A stretch of DNA of 64,000 nt from Chrysopilus asiliformis (Eukaryota; Arthropoda; Insecta; Diptera; Rhagionidae), in NCBI GenBank assembly GCA_964034945.1, contig OZ035963.1:61415182-61479181 (forward strand), written 5' to 3'. The notes under the pieces were generated by a model. That model ran no database searches, was not told where the DNA came from, and worked only from the letters and a program-made list of their open reading frames with translations. Position 1 is the stretch's first letter. Each line of letters begins with the position of its first letter. Below, one piece after another: positions 1-11,000 of the stretch. The translations under genes and the position numbers were made by a program.

Positions 1-320
1 TCTTTATTTTTAACAATTTTTTCAAGTAATTTCCATCACAAATCGAATGGTGAAAACGGGATCCAAATCGGTTCATTGGATCAAAAGTTACAAGAGGAGG
101 GGGCTTAAAGTAAGAGGAAATGGTGGGTTCTTGTGCACTAAAACATTATTATCGTTATTTCCAACCGAGCGAAAACCGGATCGAAATCGGTTCAGTGTAT
201 TAAAAAATGCAGGGTGAGGGGGCTTAACGTGTGGGGAAAGAGTAAATTATTGTACACTAAAACATAATTTTTATTATTTCAAACCGAATTGCGAAAACGG
301 AACCGATTCGGTCCAGCGTA
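1..320. repeat. Degenerate tandem repeat, period about 120 bp
   Basis: Roughly two and a half copies of a unit containing 'gaaaacggnatcnaaatcggttca', then a 'gagggggcttaa' box, then 'gtacactaaaacat' and 'ttatttc'. Copies begin near 35, 155 and 280. They lie in the last visible Galk intron and are non-coding. Confidence 0.6.
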
Positions 321-683
321 TCAAAAGATGCGTACCATTAGTACATTTAATTACTTATTAGTTGTAATCGAAAATACAGCTAAAATAGTAAATTTCACCT
401 AAAAAATTTATGTATTTTACAAAATTTTGCAAAATCGACCACACAAGCAGCAATTATGAAAACTGTGACATTACCGACGAACATAGTTCGTTACAACGAG
501 AATTATTTTGTCCCACAGGCTTAGTTTTTACTGGATGTATGGGACAAAAAAAATCCCAAGCAACAAAAATATATTGCGACGACAGTCTCTAGTGTCCCGG
601 TTGACATAAATGCTCCCTGAAGTGGCGGAAATTAGCGGTACGTATTTCATACAGATCTGCCTAAAGCAGTCTTGCTTTTTTTT

Positions 684-793
684 AATTTTCGCCTGTGGCG
701 CATTTTTTAAAAATCTGCGTTGTAACCCCCCCCCCCCCCCCCCCCCATTTGTAACAACGCAGATTTTTAAAAAATGCGCCACAGGCGAAAATT
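684..793. repeat. Perfect 40-bp inverted repeat around a C21 tract
   Basis: Arms 684-723 and 754-793 are exact reverse complements and contain the box 'cgcctgtggcgcattttttaa'. The spacer holds a run of 21 C (726-746). The same GCGCC box recurs elsewhere in the window. Open frames across it are artefacts of the repeat. Confidence 0.85.
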
Positions 794-1441
794 TTAAAGA
801 AAATCCTCTACGGAGCCACAATTGGTTTTTGGGTCTTGGCTTGTCGCAATATCTTTCGCCAGAGATCCGTGCGAAGCAAAAAAAAACTTGTAAACGCGGA
901 ACATTTTTTACAAGTCAAGGTTTTCCTGTTTAGTATTTTTTTTCCTTTTTTGGATTAAGAATCATTTTTTAAGAGCTCACAAGAAACTATTTACGACAAG
1001 GCCGTCCTATATTCTCTGGAATGCAGGTTGATTAATTTATAAATTCGATCAAAATAATGTAATCTTATAACCACAATTGAAGAACAAATCTGTCAATCTC
1101 TTTAAAACTTCACAGGTAAAAAAATTTAAAAAAAAAAACATTTTAAAAAACTTTTTAAAAAACCTTTTATTCAAAAAGTGTTCTAAAAAGAAAAAAAGTA
1201 CATTTTGGGGCGTCGTTTATCGGAAATAAAAGTGAGATAAATATTTTTTTTGATTTATGCTTTTATCTCGCTCTTATGTCTGATAGAAACGCCCAAAAAC
1301 AAACATGTTTTTCCCTTTCTTTATGGTAGATTTTTTAAGTTTTTTTTATTTATTTTTTTTTTCATTATTCAAAGTTTGAAAAACAAAAACGAATTTATAA
1401 AAAAAAATTATAAACATTTTTCCCACCAATAGGTTCATACA

Positions 1442-1509
1442 GTATTTGGCACGTATCTCCCGCCTATCTAATATAGTAGCAGATATAGTAGCAGATACGT
1501 GTCAAATAC
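1442..1509. repeat. Short hairpin repeat with ACGTATCT stem
   Basis: Arms 1442-1458 (GTATTTGGCACGTATCT) and 1493-1509 pair at 16 of 17 positions around a 34-bp loop. Related hairpins are at 18254-18327 and, degraded, at 58483-58546, so this is a small dispersed palindromic family. Confidence 0.65.
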
Positions 1510-1968
1510 GTGTTGTAAAATTTTTTTATTTATTTAAAAATTCATCGCACATTCGGACAATTCCCTTTACAAAACACGTTTATTAGTACAATATGGTTGA
1601 AGTTTCTGGTAATTTGGAGTGTTTTTCACTTTTTTCACAAATTTTTCACATATTCAACATAATTTGACTCTGAAAAGGAATTTTTGTTTTTCTAAATATT
1701 TCAAAAGAATGTCAAAATAGCGCAAACGAAATGTAAATTAATATGAATCCATAAAGCATAAAAGCATCATTAGAATGAGAACGAGAACAATAAGACCAAA
1801 TCGTAATTTCAACATTTCTAGTTACAGCATAAAAAAAATTGAAGAAGGATAGCAACCCATTTTCATTCAACCAATTCAAAGCAAATAGCAGCATAAAGCA
1901 AAACATAAAAAAAAATATGATATCCAGTGTGATCAGAATATGCTTATATACTAATAGTAAGTACTCAC

Positions 1969-2084
1969 TTGTTCAAAGTTCCCAGTCCTTAATGCATCCG
2001 CTGCCTCATGAGTTCGCTTAATTTCAGTAATGACGTGTCTGGCTCTTTTCACTAGAATATCCTCACCGCCATTGGAACGCAACA
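1969..2084 (-). CDS. Galk: Galk exon 6 (residues 260-298)
   Basis: After acceptor TTTTCCAG the frame reads [19 protein letters not shown], then [20 protein letters not shown], matching the helix just before the MVESH segment of galactokinases. It ends in phase 0 at donor GTGAGT (1968). I found no convincing next exon in 1..1960, so the remaining exons are off the left edge. Confidence 0.92.
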
Positions 2085-5000
2085 CTGGAAAATATTGCAC
2101 GAAACCGGGAAAAAATGATAATTATCAAAATTAAAGAGGAAAAATGTATAATTTTTCATGCTGAACTACAAAATAAACACAAACTTTTCGCAGGATATAT
2201 GAAAAATGTATAACGCCGTCCATTTACGACACACACATAAATAAATATTGTGGGATTTGTGCGGATCAAGTTTTGAAAAAAAAAATTCCCCACAAGTGAA
2301 GCACGAAAAAAAAAATCCTTGCCGATTCAGTGTGCGGAAGGGCAAATAATTAATAAGCTCGGAATTTTATATTTTATTTACACAAACTAACACATACGTA
2401 TGGGTCCTTGTCAAGTTATTAAAATACTAACGTTGGACGGACTGGGGTTGTGTTTTAGCGGTGTATCAAGTCTTAATTGCAAATCTACGGATATTTCCGG
2501 TATTGAATACGAAACCAATTCCCAGGGTTTTAATATAAGTTTCTCTTTATGTTGTATATAAAAAAAAAGAGTTAATTGGTTCTTGAAATTTTCCAAGGAT
2601 AACGAGAAAAATGATACAAGTTTTCATTCTGGTGTGTATTCGACACTTTGGTAATAGGATCAAGTTTAACGTGTCGAAGAAAAATCAATTTTATCAAACG
2701 CTGACAGGTATAACGATGGTTGCAAGGAGCAGAAAATGAAATTTTAACATTAAATAACATCTAGCGCATCTAACATGACAGGACTCTGAAAAAAAAATCG
2801 TAACCAAGTAACACAAGAACTCAAAGTGAGTAACACAAGAACTCAAAGATAAAGGTGCGATTATTTCGAACAAACTTGCAGACTTGTAGTCGCGGCGACG
2901 ACTTTGTGCAACCATTTACATACGTCTCAGGCCACAATATGATCCTGGTCGCAAAGAAGTAGCGGTCACAAAACAGATTATGTGACGGTTGACTTGTGAT
3001 CGGTCAGAAAAAAGCCGGTTGCAAATTGGTTACTTTGTAATCGGTCGCAAAAAAAAAGTTACAAATCCCGGCGAAAAGTTGTTGATGTTTTTCGTTGTTT
3101 TTTTTTTTGTTCTCGGTAATAATTCACCTACAAATAGTGCTTTCAAAGAGAAAATCGTCAACTTTGGAAGCATAAATTTATACTTATAGCATATGATCAG
3201 TGGCACCTTTATAGAGGAGGCAACGGAGGCATTGCCTCCTCATAACATTTTATAAAAATGTTTTTCTAACGTATGCCTTTAATTTTTTATACCATAATGC
3301 AGTGCTCCGCAACCTTTATTTGTATACGGCACACCAATTTTTTTTTTCTGCAAATCCGGGGCACACCACAAAAGAAAATATAAAAAAATTTGTGTATAAA
3401 ATATTTATGATGAAAAAATTCAAAAAAAAATCCTGAAAGAATTATTAAATAGCTATTTGAATTGTTTACCGCGGCACACCTAATATCATTTCCCGGCACA
3501 CCGGTGTGCCGCGGCACACTGGTTGCGGAGCACTGCCATAATGGACTGTATAAAAATCTGTATGTTCAGAAAATAATAATTTAAAAGAAAATCCTATTCT
3601 CTAATGTCGAATTCTCTAAAACATAAACTACAATTTCTCTTCATAGAGGCTAGCCTCCGATTCGTTGCCTCCTCATTTCAAATATACACGAACCGCCACT
3701 GCATATGATACACGTTTACATTGGCGTCACACTTGCCCTGCCACCCCCCCCCCCCCCCTTGTTGCACTTCATCAGAAAAGAGTTTCTGTGGTAACGGTTG
3801 TACAACAGTTATTTTGTAACGATAGTCACGAAAAAAACTGGGCAAAAATTTTTGCCTTTCGAATTCCTCTCCCTCATCGTCCCGCTTTTTCGCAATTTTT
3901 TGAATAGGGTTTACTACCACCGACACCACTCTCCTTTAAAGTGTGATGTATTTTGTGAAAATAAAGGATACCTTCGACAATAAATAGTGAACGTAAAAAT
4001 TTTCTGGGTTCTGAATTTTGCATCCTTTGAGATTAACTTCCACACCAAAATCCAAAGATTTCTTTATTTTAATTCCTTTAAAAAAAAATACCTCAAAAAG
4101 TTGAAAAAATAAGCAAAAATTCTTGTCGGAGCTTAAACTTCATGATCAACCAAAAACCTTTTTGAAATCTGTATACAATCTTGACAGAACAACATAGAAA
4201 ACCCTAGCCACAACAATGAATAATTCCAATTGGAAAACCATTTTCTCCACACTTTGCCGGATTTATACGTCTCAGGAAAAAGTTCTATTATCCTGTCTAG
4301 CAACTACCACATTTACAGTACAAAAGAAAATCCATCATAGATTGAAATTCAGAAATTCACGTCAATTGTGGGTGTACCGCTTTTCAAAGATTTTCGCCAA
4401 AACATATTTATGAGATATCCTGAATTCCTTGAAGTGACCATCAGTCGATCCTGGAGATATGTTTTCATCGTTTCTTCGGGGGAAGGGGGCGGTGGGAGGA
4501 GGTGCGGTTGAGTTCGGTTGAGTTCGGTTGGTTTGATTTGGCTTGCTGTGCTTCGGTTCATCTGTTTCAATACGTCCCTTTTGCCTGGGTCTTGAACTGC
4601 AGCATCCAAACATATTAGAAATGCATTTCATCGCCCACCAAGGGAAGAAGAAGGCGGATTGGATTTGTGAATTCGCCAATACAAAAGGATAAAAACAGAA
4701 TTTAAGCCAAAATCCTGGTAACCGGATATCAAATTAGAAACCGGAAGAGAGAGCAAACGCATCGAACCACTTTATAGATTTGTGGTCAGTTTTCAAAGCG
4801 ATGGAAAATGAAATTTTGTGTAAATAAAATGTAAAATACGGGAAAATTGAAATTTATTTCGGATCAATAAACCTTTTTTGGCGTGGATTTTAAAATGTTT
4901 TAGATTTCAAAAAAAAAATTTTTTGTGCCGAAAATTTTAAAAAAACTATTCTGGATAAAAAAAATTCATTGATCTACCGATTTTTGCATTTCTTGCAAAA

Positions 5001-8000
5001 AGTTCAGAAAAAGAATACCAGTACACGTATTTTCTACACGGAGAGAAATCCCAATGGGAATATATGAGACAGTGGACTCTTATGCAATGATTCCCTCAAA
5101 ATAGGGAATCATTCCTATAATTTTGGGAAAAATTCCTATTTTTTTGGATTGAATTCACCTTTTGTTTAAGAGTCAAAATTTCTTATTTTTTGGATTGAAT
5201 TCGCCTTTTGTTTGAGAGTCATTACCAAAAAATTTCACTGTCTCGTATATTCCTATTTTTTGTAGGAGTCTGTTCTATTATTTCTCTCCGTTTATCGACC
5301 AGAAACGGTGGCCAAGTGTGGAGAATAGGTGGGTTGCGACCTTTTTTTCTGAAACCTTCTTTCACCTAAACTAAAATAGGTTTTTTTAGTATCCCTCTCC
5401 CGATAGCTAAAGGTATTTTGTTCCGCCGTTAGGCAGGGCTAAAGGGATTTTGTTCCGCCGTTAGGCAAAAATTAGCCCTGTACGTTGTCTTGGTTACGGT
5501 CTGTCGCAAGTTGAAAGTCATATTTTGATGAATTTTTTTCGGAAATATTCCGGTTAGAGGGTTAAAATCCTTAAAAAATTATCGTTGTTTAAAACTGTGC
5601 ATAAATTCAAAACTTTTCCTGCTTTTAAAATGAGCCTATCCGATTAGGTATAGTTTGTGAAGTGCTATACCTAATCGCATAGGCAACTTTTCCCTATTTT
5701 TACTCTCCTATAAAATCCCAATAAGAACGATTTATTAGTTACTAATCTCTCTACCTACGTATAAAAGGGGTAACAAATTATTTAAGTTGATTGCAGTGAA
5801 AAATGGTGTATGAAAGCATTTGGTAAATGAACTCATTCATAATCACATTAAAGTGTAATCCATTTTATAGTGCGAAAGTACGAAAAGAAAAGAATGATAG
5901 AGCACTAAATTAGTTTTAGTTTTATGCGTTTTTTACACTATCTCTATCTCTGGTGTAATTTGTCATATACGGCGAGTATGATGATTCCAGCTGATGATTA
6001 ATTGAGCTTTTTTAATATTACAACAGTGAAAACTGTCACAAATGGACACCAAATTTTTCAAAGTCTGTGTCCAATTATAGGAGGAATCTGGAAAATGAAG
6101 GTTTCACTGGAAAATTATAAAGAAAAGCGTTTTTTGTAGGAAATTTTCTTGAAAAATTTAAACCTATTTTGATGTCATTTTGTCCCAGTAGCAGAAGAGG
6201 TTTTAAAGCGGTCTGCACGCCTTATGCCTGGAGCCCAACGAACGCAACGAGAACGCAGAAACTGTCACTTACAAGTTTGCGTTGACAGTTCATAAAGTGA
6301 GGTTGGGGAAATGTTCGAGGAAAAATTGATAGCCTTAGTGCAATAACATACAAATAACAAAGATAAAGACCAACAAAGCAAATTATCGCTTCAAAATTAT
6401 CAATTTTTGTAATTTTGCCAACTTTATACCACTTTATATTATGTCACTTGTACTACTTCACGAGATGCCATTGGGCTTTGCCGCTGAAATGTTGCGCTGC
6501 GTGACAGTTTGTGCGTTTTAGTTGCGTTCGCGTTGCGTTCATTGGGCTCCAGAGGTTAGACTATCCATAAAATATTTACGTCCCAATAATTTTGGGTTTT
6601 TCGAACCCCCTCCTTACCCTCACACACTCCCCCTATTCTTTCTCTATTTTTTAATAGATTTTAGTCCGCTGTCAAACTATTGCAGATACCACCTCCTAAA
6701 AGTGTGGCGTATTTAAAGCACAGAATCTCTGGTGCTATTTGGAACCGTAAGCTTTACATTTTCGAAATTCTCCCGCCTCTTTTATCTCCTATCCTGATAT
6801 TTCTTAAACTGTAAAAAGGATTTTACCCAGATTTTTACCATTACAGAAGCCACCCCTCAAGTAAATATTTGCTCTAATAAAATCGACCTTCTTTCTCTCG
6901 CTCTTTGAAAACCCCTCCCCTACCATGTCTTTTGAAAACCCCTCTCCTACCATGTCTAGTGATTTTGAAGAAATCTAGCTCAAATTTTCACCGTAAAAAC
7001 CGCAATGAATGCGAATTTTTTTACCACTAAAATCTGCCCCCACCTTCTTTTTAAACTCCTCACCTGGTATCTCCAGCAATTATGATGGGATTTGACTCTG
7101 ATTTTCACTATTTCACGGGTTTTGCCTCCAATCAAATTTTCGCCTACTAAAATCCACCACACGTCTTTCGTTTAAACCTCTCTCTCCTACTATCTTCCAA
7201 AAATTTGAAGAGATTTGGCTGTAATTTTTACGTCTGCGTCATCGTTTGAAAAGTTTTATATCCAGTCATCGTCCTTCAACCCCCTCACCTGACATTTCCT
7301 GTAATTCTACAGAAATTTAGATCTTAACCCTTAGATTTATCACTCCTGCAGAAAATTTTTGCCTCACTGAAATCTACACTCAATAGCCACCCTTCGTTTC
7401 GCCTTCTGAATACCCCTCTCCTGCAATTCTGAAGAGACTGTGAAAAAGTTTCGGCGCAAGGCCGCTAGAACGATGGCAATCCGATGTCCTTTACTGTAAT
7501 AAACTTTACTTCTCAAATTTATTTCCATTTAACATCCATCCTCGACGCAAGTTCATTGTCCATATAACATAAAACTTCAACTAATTTTACTTAATGAAAA
7601 TAACCTGAAATACGCCTAGTGAGTGGGATTTTCTTGTTGTAATACGATGAGGAAAGAAATTTGATTTAGGACAGAACGGTGACGGAATAAGGGACCAACT
7701 TATACTGAGTCGTATTGTAAAAAGGCAACTTTCATTAAATCCTCTAATTAACTTGTCGATTTGGTTGCTGGTACACTTGACTAAGTTAATGGCAATGGAA
7801 TAGAGCTAAGCCCAAGGAGTAGGGAAATCATTTATACCCAAGGATTAGTTTCTGTTTTCCACCATTCATTAACATTCTGATAGCTCGTGGATGATAGCAA
7901 AATGGCAATTCGCCCGTATGTAATGTCGGGACAGGGGGGAAGTTATTCAGCCAATTTTCACTAAGCTTGTCCGACTAAAAGAATTTCTTTGCCTCCGGCT

Positions 8001-11000
8001 GAGGGTGAAGGTGGAATTTAGCTCTTAAAACTGCTGTGGATTGAACCAAATGACAACGACAAAAACTAAAAAATGTAATTCGGGGGGAGAGCGAAAAGAA
8101 AGTCAAAAAAACGTGGATCTATCCGGGAATACAAAGAAACTTTTGGTTTAAGTGCTGCTGGTTGCCCACTAAGGCTTTTAAGCTGAAGGGGATGTTTTAG
8201 CCGACCCCCCAATCTACTCTAAAGTTGTTTAGTGCCGCGGGCTAAGGTTAGATGGTGTTTCTCTTCATATCTTTCTATTTTTTTGAAAATGTTTCTAATA
8301 TTTGTTTTTGCGCTTTTTCCGATGGTGATTTAGTTTTTTTCTCGTGTTTTCCCCGCAGTCCAAATAATTTGTGTATCTACGGAATAGCAATAGTGATGGT
8401 GCGTGGTACGAAGAAAATGAATGTTGTTATATGCGTGTACATAAGAAAATATCATTTTTTTTTCCTTTCGCAAGGTTGATTTTAATTATAATTGATGAGG
8501 TAATTATCCCCAAAATGAGGTTAATAGGCTTAAAGCGGTCTACATCTACTCAACCATCAAAAAGGTTTGATATTCGTATTTACTTCCCTGAAGCGTCTTC
8601 AAACATTTCTCACCCTTCGACTCCTGTGTTGATTCCCGAAAATCCCACAGAAAGTAGCAGGGAACATGAAGAGAGAAAAAAAACAGCATCAGATTTTGCT
8701 TGTAGGGAAGCAAAAGTTATGGTATTTTCCCTGCCATGATGTTATCTTGTATTTTAATGGAAAGCTCGTTGCTTGATTTCTGCTTATTGCCATCTTCCAT
8801 CGTACTTCACCTTGAATATTATTTCTCTTTTGCACAAAGCAGGAAGATCCCTTCTATACGTTGATAATAACACCATTAGATGCCTTTTAGGAAACCATTT
8901 TTTTTCATTTTTGATGGAACCACAGCCAGCATAAAATCAGAAGACAATAGCACAGGGAATCGACATCAATCAAATTGTTCATTTAAAACTGATAGGTATT
9001 ATTAATACAGCATTGCTTTTGCATAAATATGTAGACGAAGGATACGTAATGCGATCCTTAATGGAAAAAAGTTCGATTCTTGAGTGGAAATCGAAGCAAT
9101 TTATGATTTCTTTGATGGTTGGTTGCCTTTGCTCGATTGTTGATCTTGACAAATAGCACGCGTAAAAGATTTTTTCCCATAATGAAGGTAATACGAAATG
9201 TTCAAGTAGATTTGAACAGAAAATTGGAGTACTTCAATTCAGATTTTTTTTACTTTCCTCTTCTATAGAGGGAAAGTATTGTATTGATGTGGGAGACCCA
9301 CTCGAACGGGGGCAGATTGAAAATGTTTGATCAGTACGAAATCCGCTTCCGGCAAAATTATGGGGTGTCCCTGCATCTGTCTGTCGGCCTGTCCGTTGTG
9401 CCTATCTTAAAAAACTCGAGAACGCGGTGACGTACACTCAGAAAAATGTCCAGGTCAACTTTTTGTCAGGTTAACTCTGACCTTACAGAGGTTTCTGTAA
9501 GCCAGCTATCGGTCAGAGTTAACCTATCTAAGGTCAACTCGTGCAGCTCCCAATGCCCTACTTCACCTGCTGGTGGCTTAATTTCAGAATTTCTCCGACG
9601 ACAGGTCAACTCAGTTTTACTTGCCCACATGCAGGCGAACGCGCGCCTGCCCGAGGCCAATTACGCCGTATGTAGGTCGTCGAGTTAGCCTCCATTTTTC
9701 TGAGTGTACCGACTTGAAATTTTTTAGAAATAAGTTTTATAAAAACCGTAGTTTTCTATCAACTTTTGGAAAAGGGACGATAGCTTTAACCATACAATTC
9801 TTTTGAAAAAGTACAATACCTTTTGAAAAAAATACCATTATTTTAAAAGCTTTCAAAATGTACGCCTTTTTTGGAAAAAAGAATATAACGAAATTTAAAG
9901 GATATAAAATTTTCTATATTTTCTGCTTTAACGGTTCATACATATCTCTAACGCCTCTCTGCATATTTAAACGTTGGCTACCAGCCAAAAAAACGCCTAC
10001 TCCGCTAGTATACACTGGGAAAAAACGAAAAAATCATTTCTGTACTTTGTGAGTCACCGGTGACTCAAACTCTTATTACACTTTTGCACACTGTGAGGCA
10101 CCGGTGAACATCGAAACTATAGGAATGTATAGTAAGCTCAATTTAACGACTGCACTCAACCATGGAACTTGAGAAACTGACGGTAATGACAATAGTGTGT
10201 GTACACCGGTGACTCACATGGTAGCCAACGTGTTAAAAAAAAGTTTTTTACAAAATTTCTCGGTTTTTTGAAAATCTATCGAAAACTATGGGCTATTATA
10301 CAAAAATGCATATATCCAAATTCAAAGGAAATAAAATTTTCTGCATTTTTCAGTTTAACGGTTCTTACGTATCTTTAACGGTTCTCAAAAAAATATTTTT
10401 TTTGATATATTTTCTCCGAAACTAAACATTGCAGAGGAAAGTTTTACGTTGATCACAACTGATGTTTTTATTTTTTGTTTTTGTGGAGGTGAAAATTTTT
10501 TGAGAGAGTTTTTCATGGTCGCAAAGGATATAAAAGGGCTTTTCCAACATTATGACCATATGACGACCACTAGAGACGAGATTCTGCAAACGTGCATTTA
10601 AAACGCGGGCGAAAATTTACATTAATATGTGACTTTTTGCACGCATCTCAAACGTACGGTTCCGGAATTAGGCTCCTAAAAATCACCGCTTGGCGACAGC
10701 TTGATGATTAATGGTTGACTGCCTGACAACCAACTGACAACCGCTTGACGACTGACCGACGACCGCCTGACAACCAACTAATAACCGCTTGACGACTGAC
10801 TGACAACTGACTGACGACCAACTGACAACTGACTGACGACCAACTGACAACTGACTGACGACCAACTGGCGATTGATTGACGACTGACCGGTAATTGACT
10901 GATTGACTGAAGTTTTTTTTTACAACAGTGTTGTGAGAAATCACATTTTTTTTTCAATATTCTATATTCAATTCAGGCCAGTCCATAAAAAAGCCTCACA

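Larger units (their letters stand above)
9262..10470 (+). repeat. Dispersed repeat, copy A, interrupted by two MITEs
   Basis: Runs from 'gggaaagtattgtattgat' through 'gatcagtacgaaatcc', a short gtctgtc tract, 'aactcgagaacgcg', then modules with 'atctttaacggttctc', to 'gaaactaaacattgcag'. The same order, reversed, is found at 16870-17745. Partial relatives are at about 22540-22850 (minus) and 63420-63600 (plus). No coding capacity. Confidence 0.8.

Noticed and set aside
610..933. 107-codon frame with a proline run
   Set aside because: Crosses the C21 tract and the perfect inverted repeat.
2411..2596. Minus frame next to Galk exon 6 as an extra Galk exon
   Set aside because: Protein does not fit galactokinase, and exons 5 and 6 already join in phase.
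8371..8739. 122-codon frame inside Galk intron 5
   Set aside because: Opens on GTG, has no recognisable domain, and no splice or homology support.
9446..9688. 80-codon plus frame and the matching 105-codon frame at 58783-59100
   Set aside because: Both lie inside the two copies of a TA-flanked MITE; similarity between them reflects the element, not a gene.
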